In this document: positions 36,661 through 46,018 of the stretch, in pieces
How the letters are laid out: each line of letters starts with the position of its first letter
Position numbering within the stretch: the first letter of the stretch is position 1
NCBI RefSeq assembly: GCF_001456355.1
Contig: NZ_CP010271.1
Span: 3,782,001-3,846,000 of the forward strand
DNA: 64,000 nucleotides
Reading direction: 5' to 3'
From: Mycobacteroides saopaulense
GTDB taxonomy: Bacteria > Actinomycetota > Actinomycetes > Mycobacteriales > Mycobacteriaceae
The notes under the pieces: generated by a model
The model's database searches: none
What the model saw: the letters and a program-made list of their open reading frames with translations, nothing else
Told to the model about the DNA's origin: nothing
Made by a program: the position numbers and the translations under genes

Positions 36661-38096
36661 TCGGCGTGCGTTCCCACGTGCACACAGCACTGCGTCAGCC
36701 GCTCCTCGATCATCGTCGACATGTCCATGAACGGCTTGACGGTGATCCGCACTATCCGCTCTCCCAGCATCCGGCGCAGCTTGGCTCGCCGACCCGGCAG
36801 CGCGGATACGGCGAGCGTCATCAGGGTCGAGATTCCCAAATCGCAGCTGTCGCAGATAATCTTCCACACATCGCCGATCGTCGGATGCGACAGTGAGGAC
36901 TGCTCGGAGAGCAAACCCAGTAGGGACTCCTTGACCGCCATCCTCAGCTGCTGCGGAACCTCCTGATCGGCGATCCGGTTGGATACCAGCCCCAGGTTCT
37001 CCTTGAGACGGTCATGTCCGATGAGGGCGGTGAGCGATCGCCATACTCCCGCGTCGTCGCGCAGCATGTACCCCACCGAGCAGCAGTGTGGATGCGAACA
37101 CGGCAGGGCCGTCAAGTCCCGCCAGGTCACGACGTCATCGGTCTGCGGTCCAAGACGTTTCAACACACCCGTGTGGGTCAGCCTCCTCATCGGATCGATC
37201 GCTCCCGCCCGGCCAGATCCGAACTGTGGCTGGATCGACACACCGCCCACATACGGAGTATCGAGGGCGAGCTTGACGACCGCACCGATATCCGCGTCGT
37301 TGACATCGAGCGCCGTGGTCATGACCAACGTCGTGAAGATCTCTTTGTCGGAAAGACGTTGCACAGCAGCGGCTTTGATTCTCCTCAGATCGCCGCCGCG
37401 GTGATGGCGGGAAGCGTCGGCCGACGGTCCGTCGTACTGAAGGTAGACCTCCACCCGCTCACGGTGACGTGCCAGCAGCTCCAGCAGCGCATCGTCCCGC
37501 GCGATGAGTACGCCATTGGTGTTGATGAGGATTCGGGTGATCGGCCGGGTCATCAACTGATCGAGCAGCCGGTCGAGCTCCGGGTGAACGGTCGGTTCAC
37601 CACCACTGAGCATCAGCACATCCAGTCGGCCGCTCTCGCGAGCCAGGCGCTGATCGACGTTGGCGAGCACGGCCTGTACCGGCACCACACCGCGCAGATC
37701 GGGTGACGACTCGGCGAAGCAGGTCGGGCAGCGCAGATTGCACGCCTCGGTGATATCGGCCAGCAGAATGCAGGTGTGCTGGGTCTGCATCTCGGGAAGT
37801 CCACGTAGATAGGCCATCGGTATGGGATCGAAATTGCCCGGTACATCCGGCATATGGGCCTTGGTCGGCGCTGTCCACTCCTCGAGATACTCAAGGATCT
37901 CGGCATCCTCGTCGTACAGCGTGCGCACCAGTCCATGTGTGCGGCAGGCCCGTTCCAGCCACACCTTGTCGTCACGATGCGCGAGCCAGCCCGAGAGCCG
38001 GCGCACCTCGGCCAGCGGGGTCTCGGGCCCCTCCTCGTGGCATAACGGACAGAACGCGTTGACGTACCGCATGATCCGGTCCCCACGCAGCCCCAT
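36543..38096 (-). CDS. Radical SAM enzyme resembling tetraether-lipid synthase (Tes/COG1964)
   Basis: A 517-residue radical SAM protein. CxxxCxxC (CNLRCPTC, residues 119-126) binds the SAM cluster, with GGEP at 165-168. The N-terminus has CPLC (16-19) and CRTHG (51-55), and further cysteines occur at 333, 338-339, 415, 418, 470-471, 483 and 487, enough for auxiliary clusters. This architecture (CPxC, then CxxHG, then the SAM motif, then several C-terminal Cys sets) is that of Tes/MJ0619-type enzymes, which join lipid tails by C-C bonds in archaea. It is the last gene of an operon with an Lgt-like protein, so a lipid substrate is plausible. ATG 38096 follows the previous stop by 11 bases. Confidence 0.75.
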   Translation of the reverse strand: MGLRGDRIMRYVNAFCPLCHEEGPETPLAEVRRLSGWLAHRDDKVWLERACRTHGLVRTLYDEDAEILEYLEEWTAPTKAHMPDVPGNFDPIPMAYLRGLPEMQTQHTCILLADITEACNLRCPTCFAESSPDLRGVVPVQAVLANVDQRLARESGRLDVLMLSGGEPTVHPELDRLLDQLMTRPITRILINTNGVLIARDDALLELLARHRERVEVYLQYDGPSADASRHHRGGDLRRIKAAAVQRLSDKEIFTTLVMTTALDVNDADIGAVVKLALDTPYVGGVSIQPQFGSGRAGAIDPMRRLTHTGVLKRLGPQTDDVVTWRDLTALPCSHPHCCSVGYMLRDDAGVWRSLTALIGHDRLKENLGLVSNRIADQEVPQQLRMAVKESLLGLLSEQSSLSHPTIGDVWKIICDSCDLGISTLMTLAVSALPGRRAKLRRMLGERIVRITVKPFMDMSTMIEERLTQCCVHVGTHADQDQCAPFCAVQAWPALSRQRLSMSAAASVPELLLLPIQ

Positions 38097-38107
38097 ACCC
38101 GCCACGT

Positions 38108-38560
38108 CTACTCCAATCCTTCCAGCATCGAAAAGCAACCCACCACCAACCCCGTCAAGATCGCCACCGTCGCCCAGCCGATCATGAGACCGATTCCCAG
38201 CCCCCGAACCCAGTCTCGGCCCCAAATGGTCAGTGCCAGACCACCTGCCAGCCCAACGACAGACATCACGATGGCCAGGACGGTGGCCCGGGTATCTGCC
38301 GTGAATCCGGCGCTCATCGCGCTCTCCAGCGTCAGAAACATCCCGAATGTCGTCACCCAGAACACGAAAATGCCCACGAACGTCATCCCGACCATCGCCC
38401 CGCCGCCCGATCGCCGCGGCGGCGGGGCATACGGGTAGTACCCTGGCGGGTATTGGGGATGCCCCGTCGGTGGATATCCCTGTGGGCCATGGGGATAAGG
38501 ACCGTAGGGGTACTGCGGCGGTGACTCATCCCCGGGCGGTGGCTGCGGCGGCGTGGTCAT
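38108..38560 (-). CDS. Membrane protein with Pro/Tyr-rich N-terminus
   Basis: A 150-residue protein. The first 50 residues are Pro/Tyr/Gly-rich (repeated PPGYYPY-type units) and cytoplasmic; three hydrophobic segments follow, the last (RGLGIGLMIGWATVAILTGLVVGCF) closely matching the end of the neighbouring small membrane protein. It starts one base after that gene's stop. No function is known to me; it is the third gene of the Lgt-like/radical SAM operon. Confidence 0.65.
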   Translation of the reverse strand: MTTPPQPPPGDESPPQYPYGPYPHGPQGYPPTGHPQYPPGYYPYAPPPRRSGGGAMVGMTFVGIFVFWVTTFGMFLTLESAMSAGFTADTRATVLAIVMSVVGLAGGLALTIWGRDWVRGLGIGLMIGWATVAILTGLVVGCFSMLEGLE

Positions 38561-38561
38561 T

Positions 38562-38903
38562 TCACAGACCCGGGATCCAACCGAGGAAAGCGCCCGCCCC
38601 CGTGCAGACCCCACCGGTGAGCAGGGTCACCAGCGCCCAACCGATCATCAATCCCAGGCCCAGCCCACGCTTGTCCCGATCGCCCGTCCTCATCAGTGCG
38701 GCACCGCCACCGAACGCCGCCAGCAGGCTCACCACCGCGAACGCGATGAAGACCGCATCACCGGAGTTGCTGCTCTTGTCCGAGACGCTCAGGGCGACCA
38801 CGAATGCCACCACCGCGACGACCGCGTTCACCACCGCGAAGAGGAATGCGCCAAGCACCGCATGTCCACCGCTGACACCAGGTCCCGGCTCCGGTTGACT
38901 CAT
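38562..38903 (-). CDS. Small membrane protein
   Basis: A 113-residue protein with three hydrophobic segments. Its C-terminal GLGLGLMIGWALVTLLTGGVC resembles the same region of the following gene product, so the two are likely paralogues, this one lacking the Pro/Tyr-rich head. ATG 38903 overlaps the Lgt-like stop by four bases. Role unknown; genetic coupling suggests it works with the Lgt-like and radical SAM proteins. Confidence 0.65.
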   Translation of the reverse strand: MSQPEPGPGVSGGHAVLGAFLFAVVNAVVAVVAFVVALSVSDKSSNSGDAVFIAFAVVSLLAAFGGGAALMRTGDRDKRGLGLGLMIGWALVTLLTGGVCTGAGAFLGWIPGL

Positions 38904-39676
38904 GCCGCCACCACTTCGGGGACACGCCTTCGGAAAAGTCCTTCGTAATATCCGGCACGATAGCCGCGCCACAGCCGCCACGCCGCTAGCGTCATTCCCG
39001 GCAGCAGAACCCATTGCGGTCGTGTCAGATTCAGCCACACTGTCTCGTTCGCACGGGTGAATTCGACCAAGAATCGAAACACTGCGTACGCGGACACATA
39101 GAGCACGAAGAGCTCGCCTGGCCGCGTCACACGGGGACGCAGCCACCACCACAGCACCGCGAAAGCCGCCAGCTGGAAAGCGATCTCATACAGAAAGGAA
39201 GGATGCATCGCCACTCCGGCCAGGCATCCTGGACAGTCCGGTCGCGAGGCCGGGGCGTGGATACCCCACGGCAACGAGGTCGGCCTACCGGGAGCCTCCG
39301 TCAGGTGACATCCGATCCGGCCCACCGCCATGCCCAGGGCCACCGCGGGTGCAAACAGATCCCCCGTCTTGGCGTGGTACCCGATGAGCCGTTTGGCCAC
39401 CAGCACACCGGCATATGCCCCCAACAGCCCACCGATGATGCTGCGCGACCCGAACATCCAGGCCTCGGTCAGGCTCGGATTGAGCGCCGGATTGAGGTGC
39501 TCGATCCAGCCCGACAGCCGCATGCCGATCGCACCGCCGACCAGAGCACCCGCCACCGCGATCAACGATTGCTCAGCAGGAGCACCGCGCCGGCGCGCTT
39601 CGCAGGCGAAGACGATGGCGGCGACCAGTACACCGAGCCCTACGAAGAGCCCGTGTACACCGATTCCCAGCCCCAT
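38900..39676 (-). CDS. Lgt-like membrane protein (prolipoprotein diacylglyceryl transferase family)
   Basis: A 258-residue polytopic protein of the Lgt family. Recognisable are the GRIGCHLT segment (canonical GRIGNFIN), HPSFLYE, and RFLVEFTR near the C-terminus. The essential HGGL of bacterial Lgt appears as IGGL, so the His is lost. It is therefore unlikely to be the housekeeping lipoprotein transferase and may act on another lipid or acceptor. It heads a four-gene operon with two small membrane proteins and a Tes-like radical SAM enzyme. Confidence 0.75.
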   Translation of the reverse strand: MGLGIGVHGLFVGLGVLVAAIVFACEARRRGAPAEQSLIAVAGALVGGAIGMRLSGWIEHLNPALNPSLTEAWMFGSRSIIGGLLGAYAGVLVAKRLIGYHAKTGDLFAPAVALGMAVGRIGCHLTEAPGRPTSLPWGIHAPASRPDCPGCLAGVAMHPSFLYEIAFQLAAFAVLWWWLRPRVTRPGELFVLYVSAYAVFRFLVEFTRANETVWLNLTRPQWVLLPGMTLAAWRLWRGYRAGYYEGLFRRRVPEVVAA

Positions 39677-39725
39677 CGGCCCACTGTACGAGCCTGCCCC
39701 GCAGGTACGCAGGCCAACCGCGTGA

Positions 39726-40817
39726 TTACAGTGAGCAGCCCACCAGCACCGGCTCAGGCGCCAGGCGCACACCGAAGGCCGCCCACACCCCGTCACGAAC
39801 GGTGCGGGCAAGCGCCAGCAGCTCACCGGTGCTACCTCCGCCGCGATGCGTCAGTGCCAGTGAGTGTTTCGTGGAGACCCGGACCGCCGACTGTTCCCCG
39901 GGATAGCCCTTGACGAAGCCGGCCCGCTCCACCAGCCAGGCTGCCGACAGCTTCACCCCGTCCTGGGCCGGATACTGCGGCATCGCGATATCGGGCCCCA
40001 AACGTTCGCGCACGCGCGACTGGACGCCATCCAGATCGTCCTCGGTGACAACAGGGTTTGTGAAGAACGAACCGACACTCCAGGTGTCGTGATCGGCCTC
40101 GTCGAGCACCATGCCCTTGCTCCGGCGCAGGCCCAGTACCGCTTCCCGTACGGCCAGCGCATCAGTGCGCTCCCCCTGCCCCACCCCGAGTTCCTTGGCC
40201 AGCTCCGGGTACCGGATCGGCGAGCTCAGACCATCCGTCGACAAGCCGAACTCGACCTCCAACACCACGCGTACGTCGGTGCCCTTCAGAATGCTGGTGC
40301 GGTAACCGAATCCCAGCTCATCGGGCTCGTACCAGCGCACCTGTCCCGTCCCACGGTCCAGCACCCGCACACGTCGCAGCAGCGAGGCCACCTCGACGCC
40401 GTAGGCACCCACGTTCTGCACCGGGGTGGCGCCGGCGGTACCCGGAATTCCCGAGAGACATTCCAGCCCACCAAGACCGGCCTGCAGGGACAGCTCCACA
40501 ACCTCGTCCCAGTTGGTTCCCGCGGCCGCACGCAGCAGCGACCCATCCACCTCGACACCGGCCGCGGCGATATGCACCACGGTGAGGTCCGGAAGATCGT
40601 CGGCAAGAACAACGTTCGATCCGCCCGCGAGCAACAGAGTGCGGTAGCCGTCGAGCGCGGCCAGCGCGCCGGTCACCTGTGTGCTGCTCTCGCACCGAAC
40701 GAGCGTGGACGCCACCGGCCCCAACCGCAATGTCGTCAGCGCGCCGAGCGGAGCATCCTCGGTCACAACGGCGCCGAGATCCTCGATCCGCGCGCGCGTT
40801 GTCGATGCCAGCCTCAC
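39726..40817 (-). CDS. murB: UDP-N-acetylenolpyruvoylglucosamine reductase MurB
   Basis: A 363-residue flavoenzyme that reduces UDP-GlcNAc-enolpyruvate to UDP-MurNAc in peptidoglycan synthesis. [13 protein letters not shown] (FAD-binding), [22 protein letters not shown], the Tyr/Ser active-site part GSFFTNPVV and the C-terminal [15 protein letters not shown] are all present. GTG 40817 was chosen because longer starts would overlap the divergent gene. Placement near lprQ and DUF2505 genes matches M. tuberculosis. Confidence 0.9.
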   Translation of the reverse strand: MRLASTTRARIEDLGAVVTEDAPLGALTTLRLGPVASTLVRCESSTQVTGALAALDGYRTLLLAGGSNVVLADDLPDLTVVHIAAAGVEVDGSLLRAAAGTNWDEVVELSLQAGLGGLECLSGIPGTAGATPVQNVGAYGVEVASLLRRVRVLDRGTGQVRWYEPDELGFGYRTSILKGTDVRVVLEVEFGLSTDGLSSPIRYPELAKELGVGQGERTDALAVREAVLGLRRSKGMVLDEADHDTWSVGSFFTNPVVTEDDLDGVQSRVRERLGPDIAMPQYPAQDGVKLSAAWLVERAGFVKGYPGEQSAVRVSTKHSLALTHRGGGSTGELLALARTVRDGVWAAFGVRLAPEPVLVGCSL

Positions 40818-40843
40818 GGGCCGTAACGGTAGCCTTGCGACCC

Positions 40844-41347
40844 ATGGCACGCTCATTTGACCTGTCGGTGGAATACTCGGCAACCGTCGAGCAGGTCCAC
40901 GCGGCCTTCGCCGACGAGGCCTACTGGAATGAACGGCTGGCCGGTTCCGGTGCCGATACCGCAACCCTGGACTCCCTGAAATCCGAGCACGGTGCACTCG
41001 AGATTGTCACCACCCAGGTGCTGCGCAGCGACCGGCTACCCGGCATTGTGGCTCAGTTTCACCGGGGTGACCTGCAAATTGTCCGTACGGAGGAGTGGAG
41101 CGCCGTCGACGGCGGCGCATCCGAGGGCACCGTGGAAGGCTCGATACCGGGTGCACCCGTCACGTTGTCCGGGACCGCTCGGCTACACCCCGGCGCCAGG
41201 GGCTCCCGGCTGGACCTAAAGGTCGGCGTCGAGGTCAAGATCCCCCTGGTAGGCGGCAAGATCGAGGGCTTCGTCGGCGGCAAGCTGATGGACTTGTTAT
41301 CTGCCGAACAGCGATTTACCTCGGAGTGGATCGCCACCCACGGCTAA
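40844..41347 (+). CDS. DUF2505 protein, first of a tandem pair
   Basis: A 167-residue SRPBCC-like protein of the DUF2505 family (Rv0481c type): [29 protein letters not shown] at the start, [20 protein letters not shown] near the end. Such proteins probably bind a lipid-like ligand. The start lies 26 bases from the divergent murB start. The second copy begins 10 bases after its stop. Function unknown. Confidence 0.8.
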   Translation: MARSFDLSVEYSATVEQVHAAFADEAYWNERLAGSGADTATLDSLKSEHGALEIVTTQVLRSDRLPGIVAQFHRGDLQIVRTEEWSAVDGGASEGTVEGSIPGAPVTLSGTARLHPGARGSRLDLKVGVEVKIPLVGGKIEGFVGGKLMDLLSAEQRFTSEWIATHG

Positions 41348-41357
41348 CCTCGGTCAA

Positions 41358-41873
41358 ATGTCCAGGCGCTCGGTGTTCACGGTGAACTTCCCGGCTCCGG
41401 CAGAGAAGATCTATCAGGACTTCGCCAGCCGGGACTACTGGGAGACCCTGATGTCGGCCTACGGATGGCTCACGCCGATCTCCGAGATTCACACCTTCAG
41501 CGTGACCGAATCCGGCATCGATGTGGTGCTCAAGCAGAATCTGCCCCGCATCTACCTGCCGCCCATCGCACAAAAGGTGATGCTCGCCGACATGATCATC
41601 ACCCGGGTACAGCATTTCGGGCCGTTTGATCAGCGCAAGGGGTCTGCGATGGGCAATTACGGCGCCTCGGTGCTGGCCGGGCCGGGCTCCTTCACCGGCG
41701 TGTGCAAGCTGTCCGATACCGATCAGGGTTCTCAGCTCAGGCTCTCCAGCACGTGCAAGGTGTACATCCCGTTCCTCGGAGGCAAGCTCGAGGACCTGAT
41801 CCTGTATCACCTCAACGACCTCTTCCGCGTGGAGGAGGGCTTCATCGCCGACTGGATCTCGAAGCACCACTGA
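41358..41873 (+). CDS. DUF2505 protein, second of a tandem pair
   Basis: A 171-residue paralogue of the preceding gene product, with the same opening (FTVNFPAPAEKIYQDFASRDYWETLMSAYG) and the same C-terminal signature (CKVYIPFLGGKLEDLILYHL). The two are clearly diverged, so the duplication is not recent. It ends at the border of the CHAT-TPR island. Confidence 0.8.
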   Translation: MSRRSVFTVNFPAPAEKIYQDFASRDYWETLMSAYGWLTPISEIHTFSVTESGIDVVLKQNLPRIYLPPIAQKVMLADMIITRVQHFGPFDQRKGSAMGNYGASVLAGPGSFTGVCKLSDTDQGSQLRLSSTCKVYIPFLGGKLEDLILYHLNDLFRVEEGFIADWISKHH

Positions 41874-41900
41874 CCGTTGAGGACCCGAGGGGCGTAAGGA

Positions 41901-42980
41901 TCAGTAGTCCGACTCGGCGGCCAACAACTCCGCGAGGAACGCGTCGGCGGCGGGAGCAGCCAATCGGGCGCGCGCGAAGGCCCGGATCCGAGCCCGCAGC
42001 TCGATCGATTCGGCAGCACCCCCGGTACCCGCGCTCACTTCCGCCACCGACCAGTCGATGTTCCACGCCTGCGCCTCCCCGGCGGGAAGGCCATCGGCGT
42101 CGAGCACCGGTAGCACCGCGGCACCCACGGCATCCAATACGCCCGTCGCGTGAAACTCACCGCAGCGCAACGAGGCCGGAATGCCTGCCGCCGAATCGGG
42201 ACCCGATACCGCCGACCGCAGCCGAGCGGTAACCATCCCGTCCTCGCCGACGACGGCCCAGGCGAGATTGCGTTCCGCGGCGTCGAAGATCCCCGGCGGT
42301 ACTCCTGACCACGCGATGGTCGCATCTCCCGCGGCGATCACGCCCGACGGCCGAGGTGGTTCCGCGGGACCGGCGGCCAACGCGTAATCCGCCTGCCGCG
42401 GGGCCCCGACGGCCGGCGCATGCCAATCGAGTCCAACCTCGTCCGCCAGATCTCGGCAACGCTCAACCAGCACGTCCACTCTCGGGTCGCGATAGGTACC
42501 CAGGGCCGCACTGTGAGGCGCCAGGAGCCCGGCCACATCAGAATCCAGGGTGTCGTCGGTGAAGTATTCCTCGGCGGCCGCGGTCAGCACCGCGAGTTCG
42601 GCGTCGAGCAGCGCGCGATCCAGCGCGGTGATGCCGTCCCGGCCGCTGGCCGGCCACCATCGTCGTAGCCAATGGCCTAGCGCCAACCGCCGCAAGGAAT
42701 CTGCCGCTCCTGGCGGGACGGACACCGCCGGCAGCTCGATTACCGTGGATGGATCTGCGCCATTCAGCGCCTCGACGACGGCGACGTGTCCGGGCTCGCC
42801 GAGAACCCGCCACATCCAGTCGGCCCGGGCCACATCGGTGAAGCTGATAACCGGCTGCTCCGACGGATCGTCGACCTGCCAGGACAGCACCGCACCGCTC
42901 ACTTCCAAGAGCGCCACCGCCGGAAGCGGTGCTGGAGCGATGCCCGTTGTCCATGAACCGGATTCGTTGACAAGCTTCAT
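41901..42980 (-). CDS. Unrecognised protein of the CHAT-TPR island (359 aa)
   Basis: A 359-residue acidic protein without signal peptide or membrane segment, rich in Ala, Asp and Trp-containing beta-like stretches (VISFTDVARADWMWRVLGEPG). No motif recognised. Its ATG overlaps the stop of the 442-residue protein gene (ATGA), so the two are probably stoichiometric partners. It may be part of a system with the neighbouring CHAT protease, which is inference from proximity. Confidence 0.6.
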   Translation of the reverse strand: MKLVNESGSWTTGIAPAPLPAVALLEVSGAVLSWQVDDPSEQPVISFTDVARADWMWRVLGEPGHVAVVEALNGADPSTVIELPAVSVPPGAADSLRRLALGHWLRRWWPASGRDGITALDRALLDAELAVLTAAAEEYFTDDTLDSDVAGLLAPHSAALGTYRDPRVDVLVERCRDLADEVGLDWHAPAVGAPRQADYALAAGPAEPPRPSGVIAAGDATIAWSGVPPGIFDAAERNLAWAVVGEDGMVTARLRSAVSGPDSAAGIPASLRCGEFHATGVLDAVGAAVLPVLDADGLPAGEAQAWNIDWSVAEVSAGTGGAAESIELRARIRAFARARLAAPAADAFLAELLAAESDY

Positions 42981-44305
42981 CCCGCGACCTGCAATTCCAG
43001 CATGGCCTTGATCCGCTGCCGGTGGTCCAGGCTCACCGAGCGTGCCGCCCCTTCCAACAACGACCGCAGATCATCGACATCACCACAGGACTCTTGCCAG
43101 ACATCGCGGCCGTGCAGCCTGGCCCACAAGCGGCCCAGGTAGGGCCGCGCGAAGACAGCCAGGTCCTCGACAACCTGTCGCTGCCGTGGGTGCAGAGGCT
43201 CTCCAGCGGTGAGATAGCGCCGGGCATGCATCACGTAGGCCTCCTTCGCCAGTCGAGCCTGAACCCGCCCGGACAGTTCATAGCGTGTCGTCACCGAATC
43301 ACCCAGTGGCCGTAAATCTGTCGCCACCTCTATGCCTGCCACCAGAGCCGCCTGTTTGTCCTCGCTCAGCAGCCCCCAGGGAGCGCAGGCCCGGTCGACC
43401 TCCTCGGCACATAGCAGCGGAACATCGGGGAGCTCGTCTCGATCCAGTGCCCGGCGCAGTGTCGCCCGCACCCGATCGACGACACTACGATCCATCGGGC
43501 GGTCACCTTCCGGTTCTCCGTCGATAGCCGGAGGCCCTTGCGGTTCAACCGAACTCAACCCGATCTCGACAATCGACCACGGCACGGTGGCAACGGTTTC
43601 GTGAACGCTTGCACCGAGGTTGAACGGTGTCGCGTCGGCGACAAGCGCCGCCCAAACCCTTTGACGCGCCGTCATCTCACGGTGGCCACTGGCCGCGCCG
43701 AGAACTGTCGCCAGGCCCGTGAAAAATGGGCCGGTGATCGAGTCGTCGGGCCGCACATCACGCCAGCTGCGATCCCGCAGCCTGGTGAGCCTGGCGACCA
43801 CGGCGGGGTCCTGGACATGCCGGTTGAGAACCTCGATCGCGGTCCGGTCCCGACCACGATGCAGATCCTGAAGAACTTCTATCGCCGTGCGCTGATCCGC
43901 CAGCTGCGGAACGCCTTTAGTGATAGCCAGCTCGAAACACACTGGAAAATAGAGTTCTTGGGCGTTGCCAGTGGTGATGCGCTGCTTGCGCCGCTCGGCC
44001 TTGAGTACCACGAACCAGTCTGCGGTGGCCCGCAATTGCGAGGCGTGCCCCACGATCAAGGCATGCACGGCGTCCGCGACGTCGGGAGCCAGCACCGGAG
44101 CCGAGAAGGAGGTATTGCTGCGCAGCCGCAGCACCAAAGGGTCGAGAATCCGTTTCACGGTCCTGCGCAACGGCCCACCGTCGTCGGCACTGAGCACCTC
44201 GACGCCGGAGCCGATGGCACGCCAGGCGCGATCGATCACGGCGCGGCGAGGTACCGCCGACCCCACCGCGACAGCGCCCTCGGATGTTGCCGACCCGATG
44301 CTCAC
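42977..44305 (-). CDS. Unrecognised helical protein of the CHAT-TPR island (442 aa)
   Basis: A 442-residue mostly helical protein with many Arg and Asp residues and no membrane segments. Phrases such as RTVKRILDPLVLRLRSNTSFSAPVLAPDVADAV and PLLCAEEVDRACAPWGLLSEDKQAALVAG do not match a family I know. Coupled to the 359-residue gene downstream. It is divergent from the small gene at 44380. A scaffold, substrate or NTPase-independent sensor of the CHAT protease are all possible. Confidence 0.6.
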   Translation of the reverse strand: MSIGSATSEGAVAVGSAVPRRAVIDRAWRAIGSGVEVLSADDGGPLRRTVKRILDPLVLRLRSNTSFSAPVLAPDVADAVHALIVGHASQLRATADWFVVLKAERRKQRITTGNAQELYFPVCFELAITKGVPQLADQRTAIEVLQDLHRGRDRTAIEVLNRHVQDPAVVARLTRLRDRSWRDVRPDDSITGPFFTGLATVLGAASGHREMTARQRVWAALVADATPFNLGASVHETVATVPWSIVEIGLSSVEPQGPPAIDGEPEGDRPMDRSVVDRVRATLRRALDRDELPDVPLLCAEEVDRACAPWGLLSEDKQAALVAGIEVATDLRPLGDSVTTRYELSGRVQARLAKEAYVMHARRYLTAGEPLHPRQRQVVEDLAVFARPYLGRLWARLHGRDVWQESCGDVDDLRSLLEGAARSVSLDHRQRIKAMLELQVAG

Positions 44306-44379
44306 CGTGACCAGGGTAATCGTTGTCGACCAGCCAAAAGTTGGGTTCGGTAGCAGCAGGCCGGGTCGAGGCTATCGGC

Positions 44380-44811
44380 ATGACCACAGGACTATTTCCC
44401 GCCATTGCCAAAGCCCTGAGCGGATACGTAGCTTCACTGTCAGCCCGCCGGAATACATCCGCCCCTCCCGACGAAGAGTCCGAGGAGCGTCTGGTCACCA
44501 TCGAAGAATTCACCGCCGAGTTCGATCACCTGCTGATCCGTAGACGGCTATTGACCGGGGCGCAGCGTGCCGTCATCGGCGGAGGCACCCGCTCCCACGG
44601 GATCGTCACCGGGGTGAACGCCACCGGCTCGGGGCGCGAGGTGCAATTGGACCTCATGGTGACCCGTCCGGACGGCAGCCAGTTCCCGACGCGCGAAACC
44701 GCGGTGATACCGGAGTCCACGCTGCCGAAGATGACACCAGGCAGCGTGATCGACGCGTACTACCGACCCCGAGATCACAGCATCATCGCGGTACGGGTGC
44801 ACGCCAGCTGA
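44380..44811 (+). CDS. Small unrecognised protein of the CHAT-TPR island
   Basis: A 143-residue protein: an N-terminal amphipathic helix, an acidic linker, then a beta-rich domain (GGGTRSHGIVTGVNATGSGREVQLDLMVTRPDGSQF) ending VIDAYYRPRDHSIIAVRV. This looks like a small beta barrel. ATG 44380 gives a compact N-terminus; an ATG at 44323 is also in frame. It is divergent from the 442-residue gene and convergent, by one base, with the CHAT gene. Confidence 0.6.
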   Translation: MTTGLFPAIAKALSGYVASLSARRNTSAPPDEESEERLVTIEEFTAEFDHLLIRRRLLTGAQRAVIGGGTRSHGIVTGVNATGSGREVQLDLMVTRPDGSQFPTRETAVIPESTLPKMTPGSVIDAYYRPRDHSIIAVRVHAS

Positions 44812-44812
44812 A

Positions 44813-46018
44813 TCAGCGGGCGCCGTCGACGGCGAAACTCACCACGGCAGCCCAGTGCAATGGACTTGCCGCCAGATCACCCTCGTGCCAGCGCCGCAAC
44901 CGAGCCCGCTGCCAACGATTCACGGCGCGGCCCGCATCCTCTTCGCAGTGCGCACGGTCAACCTCGGCGACCGTATCGGCCATGGGGTCGGTTGTATGCG
45001 AGCAGAATTGGTTGTACGCGGCGGCAGTCGGCAACGACCACAGGGTGGCCGTCACCAACTCCGCGCCACCCAAGATCATCGAAGCCGCCAGCCCCGTCGC
45101 CTCGTCGAATCGGTAGTCGCCTCCCGACGAGCAGGCCAACAGCGCCACCCGCGGCGGAATCGGAAGCCGCGTGGCCATCATGTCCGCCGCGGTCAGCGGG
45201 CGGTCTTCGGCCAGATGCAGGGCGGCCCGTTCGGCGTGGCCAACGGCACCCTCCGCAGCACTGGCATGACCGACGTAGAGCAGTCGGGACGGATCTTGCG
45301 CACACGCCCCGGCGAGCCAGTGACGATCGATATCGCTGCGGCGGAACAGTTCTACCGGCGCACCGACCGCGGGAAGAACCCGGTGGCCGTCCACCAACTC
45401 GCCGAAATGACGGGTCAGCACCGCGTCCGGATCGGGCCGGCCCAACACCGAACCCAAGGCAGAATCCGGCCGCTGCCCGGGAATCCGCGGATCCAGCAGC
45501 AGCACCGCCGGGCCGTCCCGGCGCTCACGCCATCGCGCCGGGCGGCGCGGTGCGTGCACGATGTTAGGCGGCACGGCCATCAAGACGTCGACAAGTTCCA
45601 TCAAGCGGAAGCCGTCCTGCCCGGGCATCGCCAGCTGCCCCCAGGGCACCCGCGCCAATGTGGGGCTGGGGGTCACGAACAGCACTGCCCGCGGCGAAGA
45701 CGCGCACTCGGACAGCAGCTTCCAACCTTCGGGCGCCACCAACTTCGACCCCAGCGCGCGGGCCAGATCGAGTTCGGAGTCCGGGTGTGCGAACGCCCCC
45801 GTGGTCAACGACCGTTCGATGGCCATGAGTGCGGTCTCGGCCTCCGAAGGATCCGGTAACGCGGAATGGAGTGCATCGCAGGCCGATTCCAGCGACTGCT
45901 GCTCGATGACCCAGGTAACTGTTCGTGGCGGCTCCCCCACCACCCGCAGACTGGCGTACGTGGCGATGCCGACGTCGGCGAATCGCAGAACCAGAGTTGT
46001 CACGGCCACGTTGACCAT
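44813..46018 (-). CDS. CHAT-domain cysteine protease
   Basis: A 401-residue caspase-like CHAT protease. The dyad is His251 in LLYVGHAS and Cys296 in VALLACSSGG; family marks ARVPWGQLAM (about 122-131) and TATLWSLPTAAAYNQF (about 323-338) are also present. CHAT proteases are usually activated by TPR partners, cleaving effectors in defence or cell-death pathways. The TPR gene directly upstream overlaps this one by 19 bases, supporting a working pair. No effector with a transmembrane or pore-forming signature is visible in the window. Confidence 0.85.
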   Translation of the reverse strand: MVNVAVTTLVLRFADVGIATYASLRVVGEPPRTVTWVIEQQSLESACDALHSALPDPSEAETALMAIERSLTTGAFAHPDSELDLARALGSKLVAPEGWKLLSECASSPRAVLFVTPSPTLARVPWGQLAMPGQDGFRLMELVDVLMAVPPNIVHAPRRPARWRERRDGPAVLLLDPRIPGQRPDSALGSVLGRPDPDAVLTRHFGELVDGHRVLPAVGAPVELFRRSDIDRHWLAGACAQDPSRLLYVGHASAAEGAVGHAERAALHLAEDRPLTAADMMATRLPIPPRVALLACSSGGDYRFDEATGLAASMILGGAELVTATLWSLPTAAAYNQFCSHTTDPMADTVAEVDRAHCEEDAGRAVNRWQRARLRRWHEGDLAASPLHWAAVVSFAVDGAR

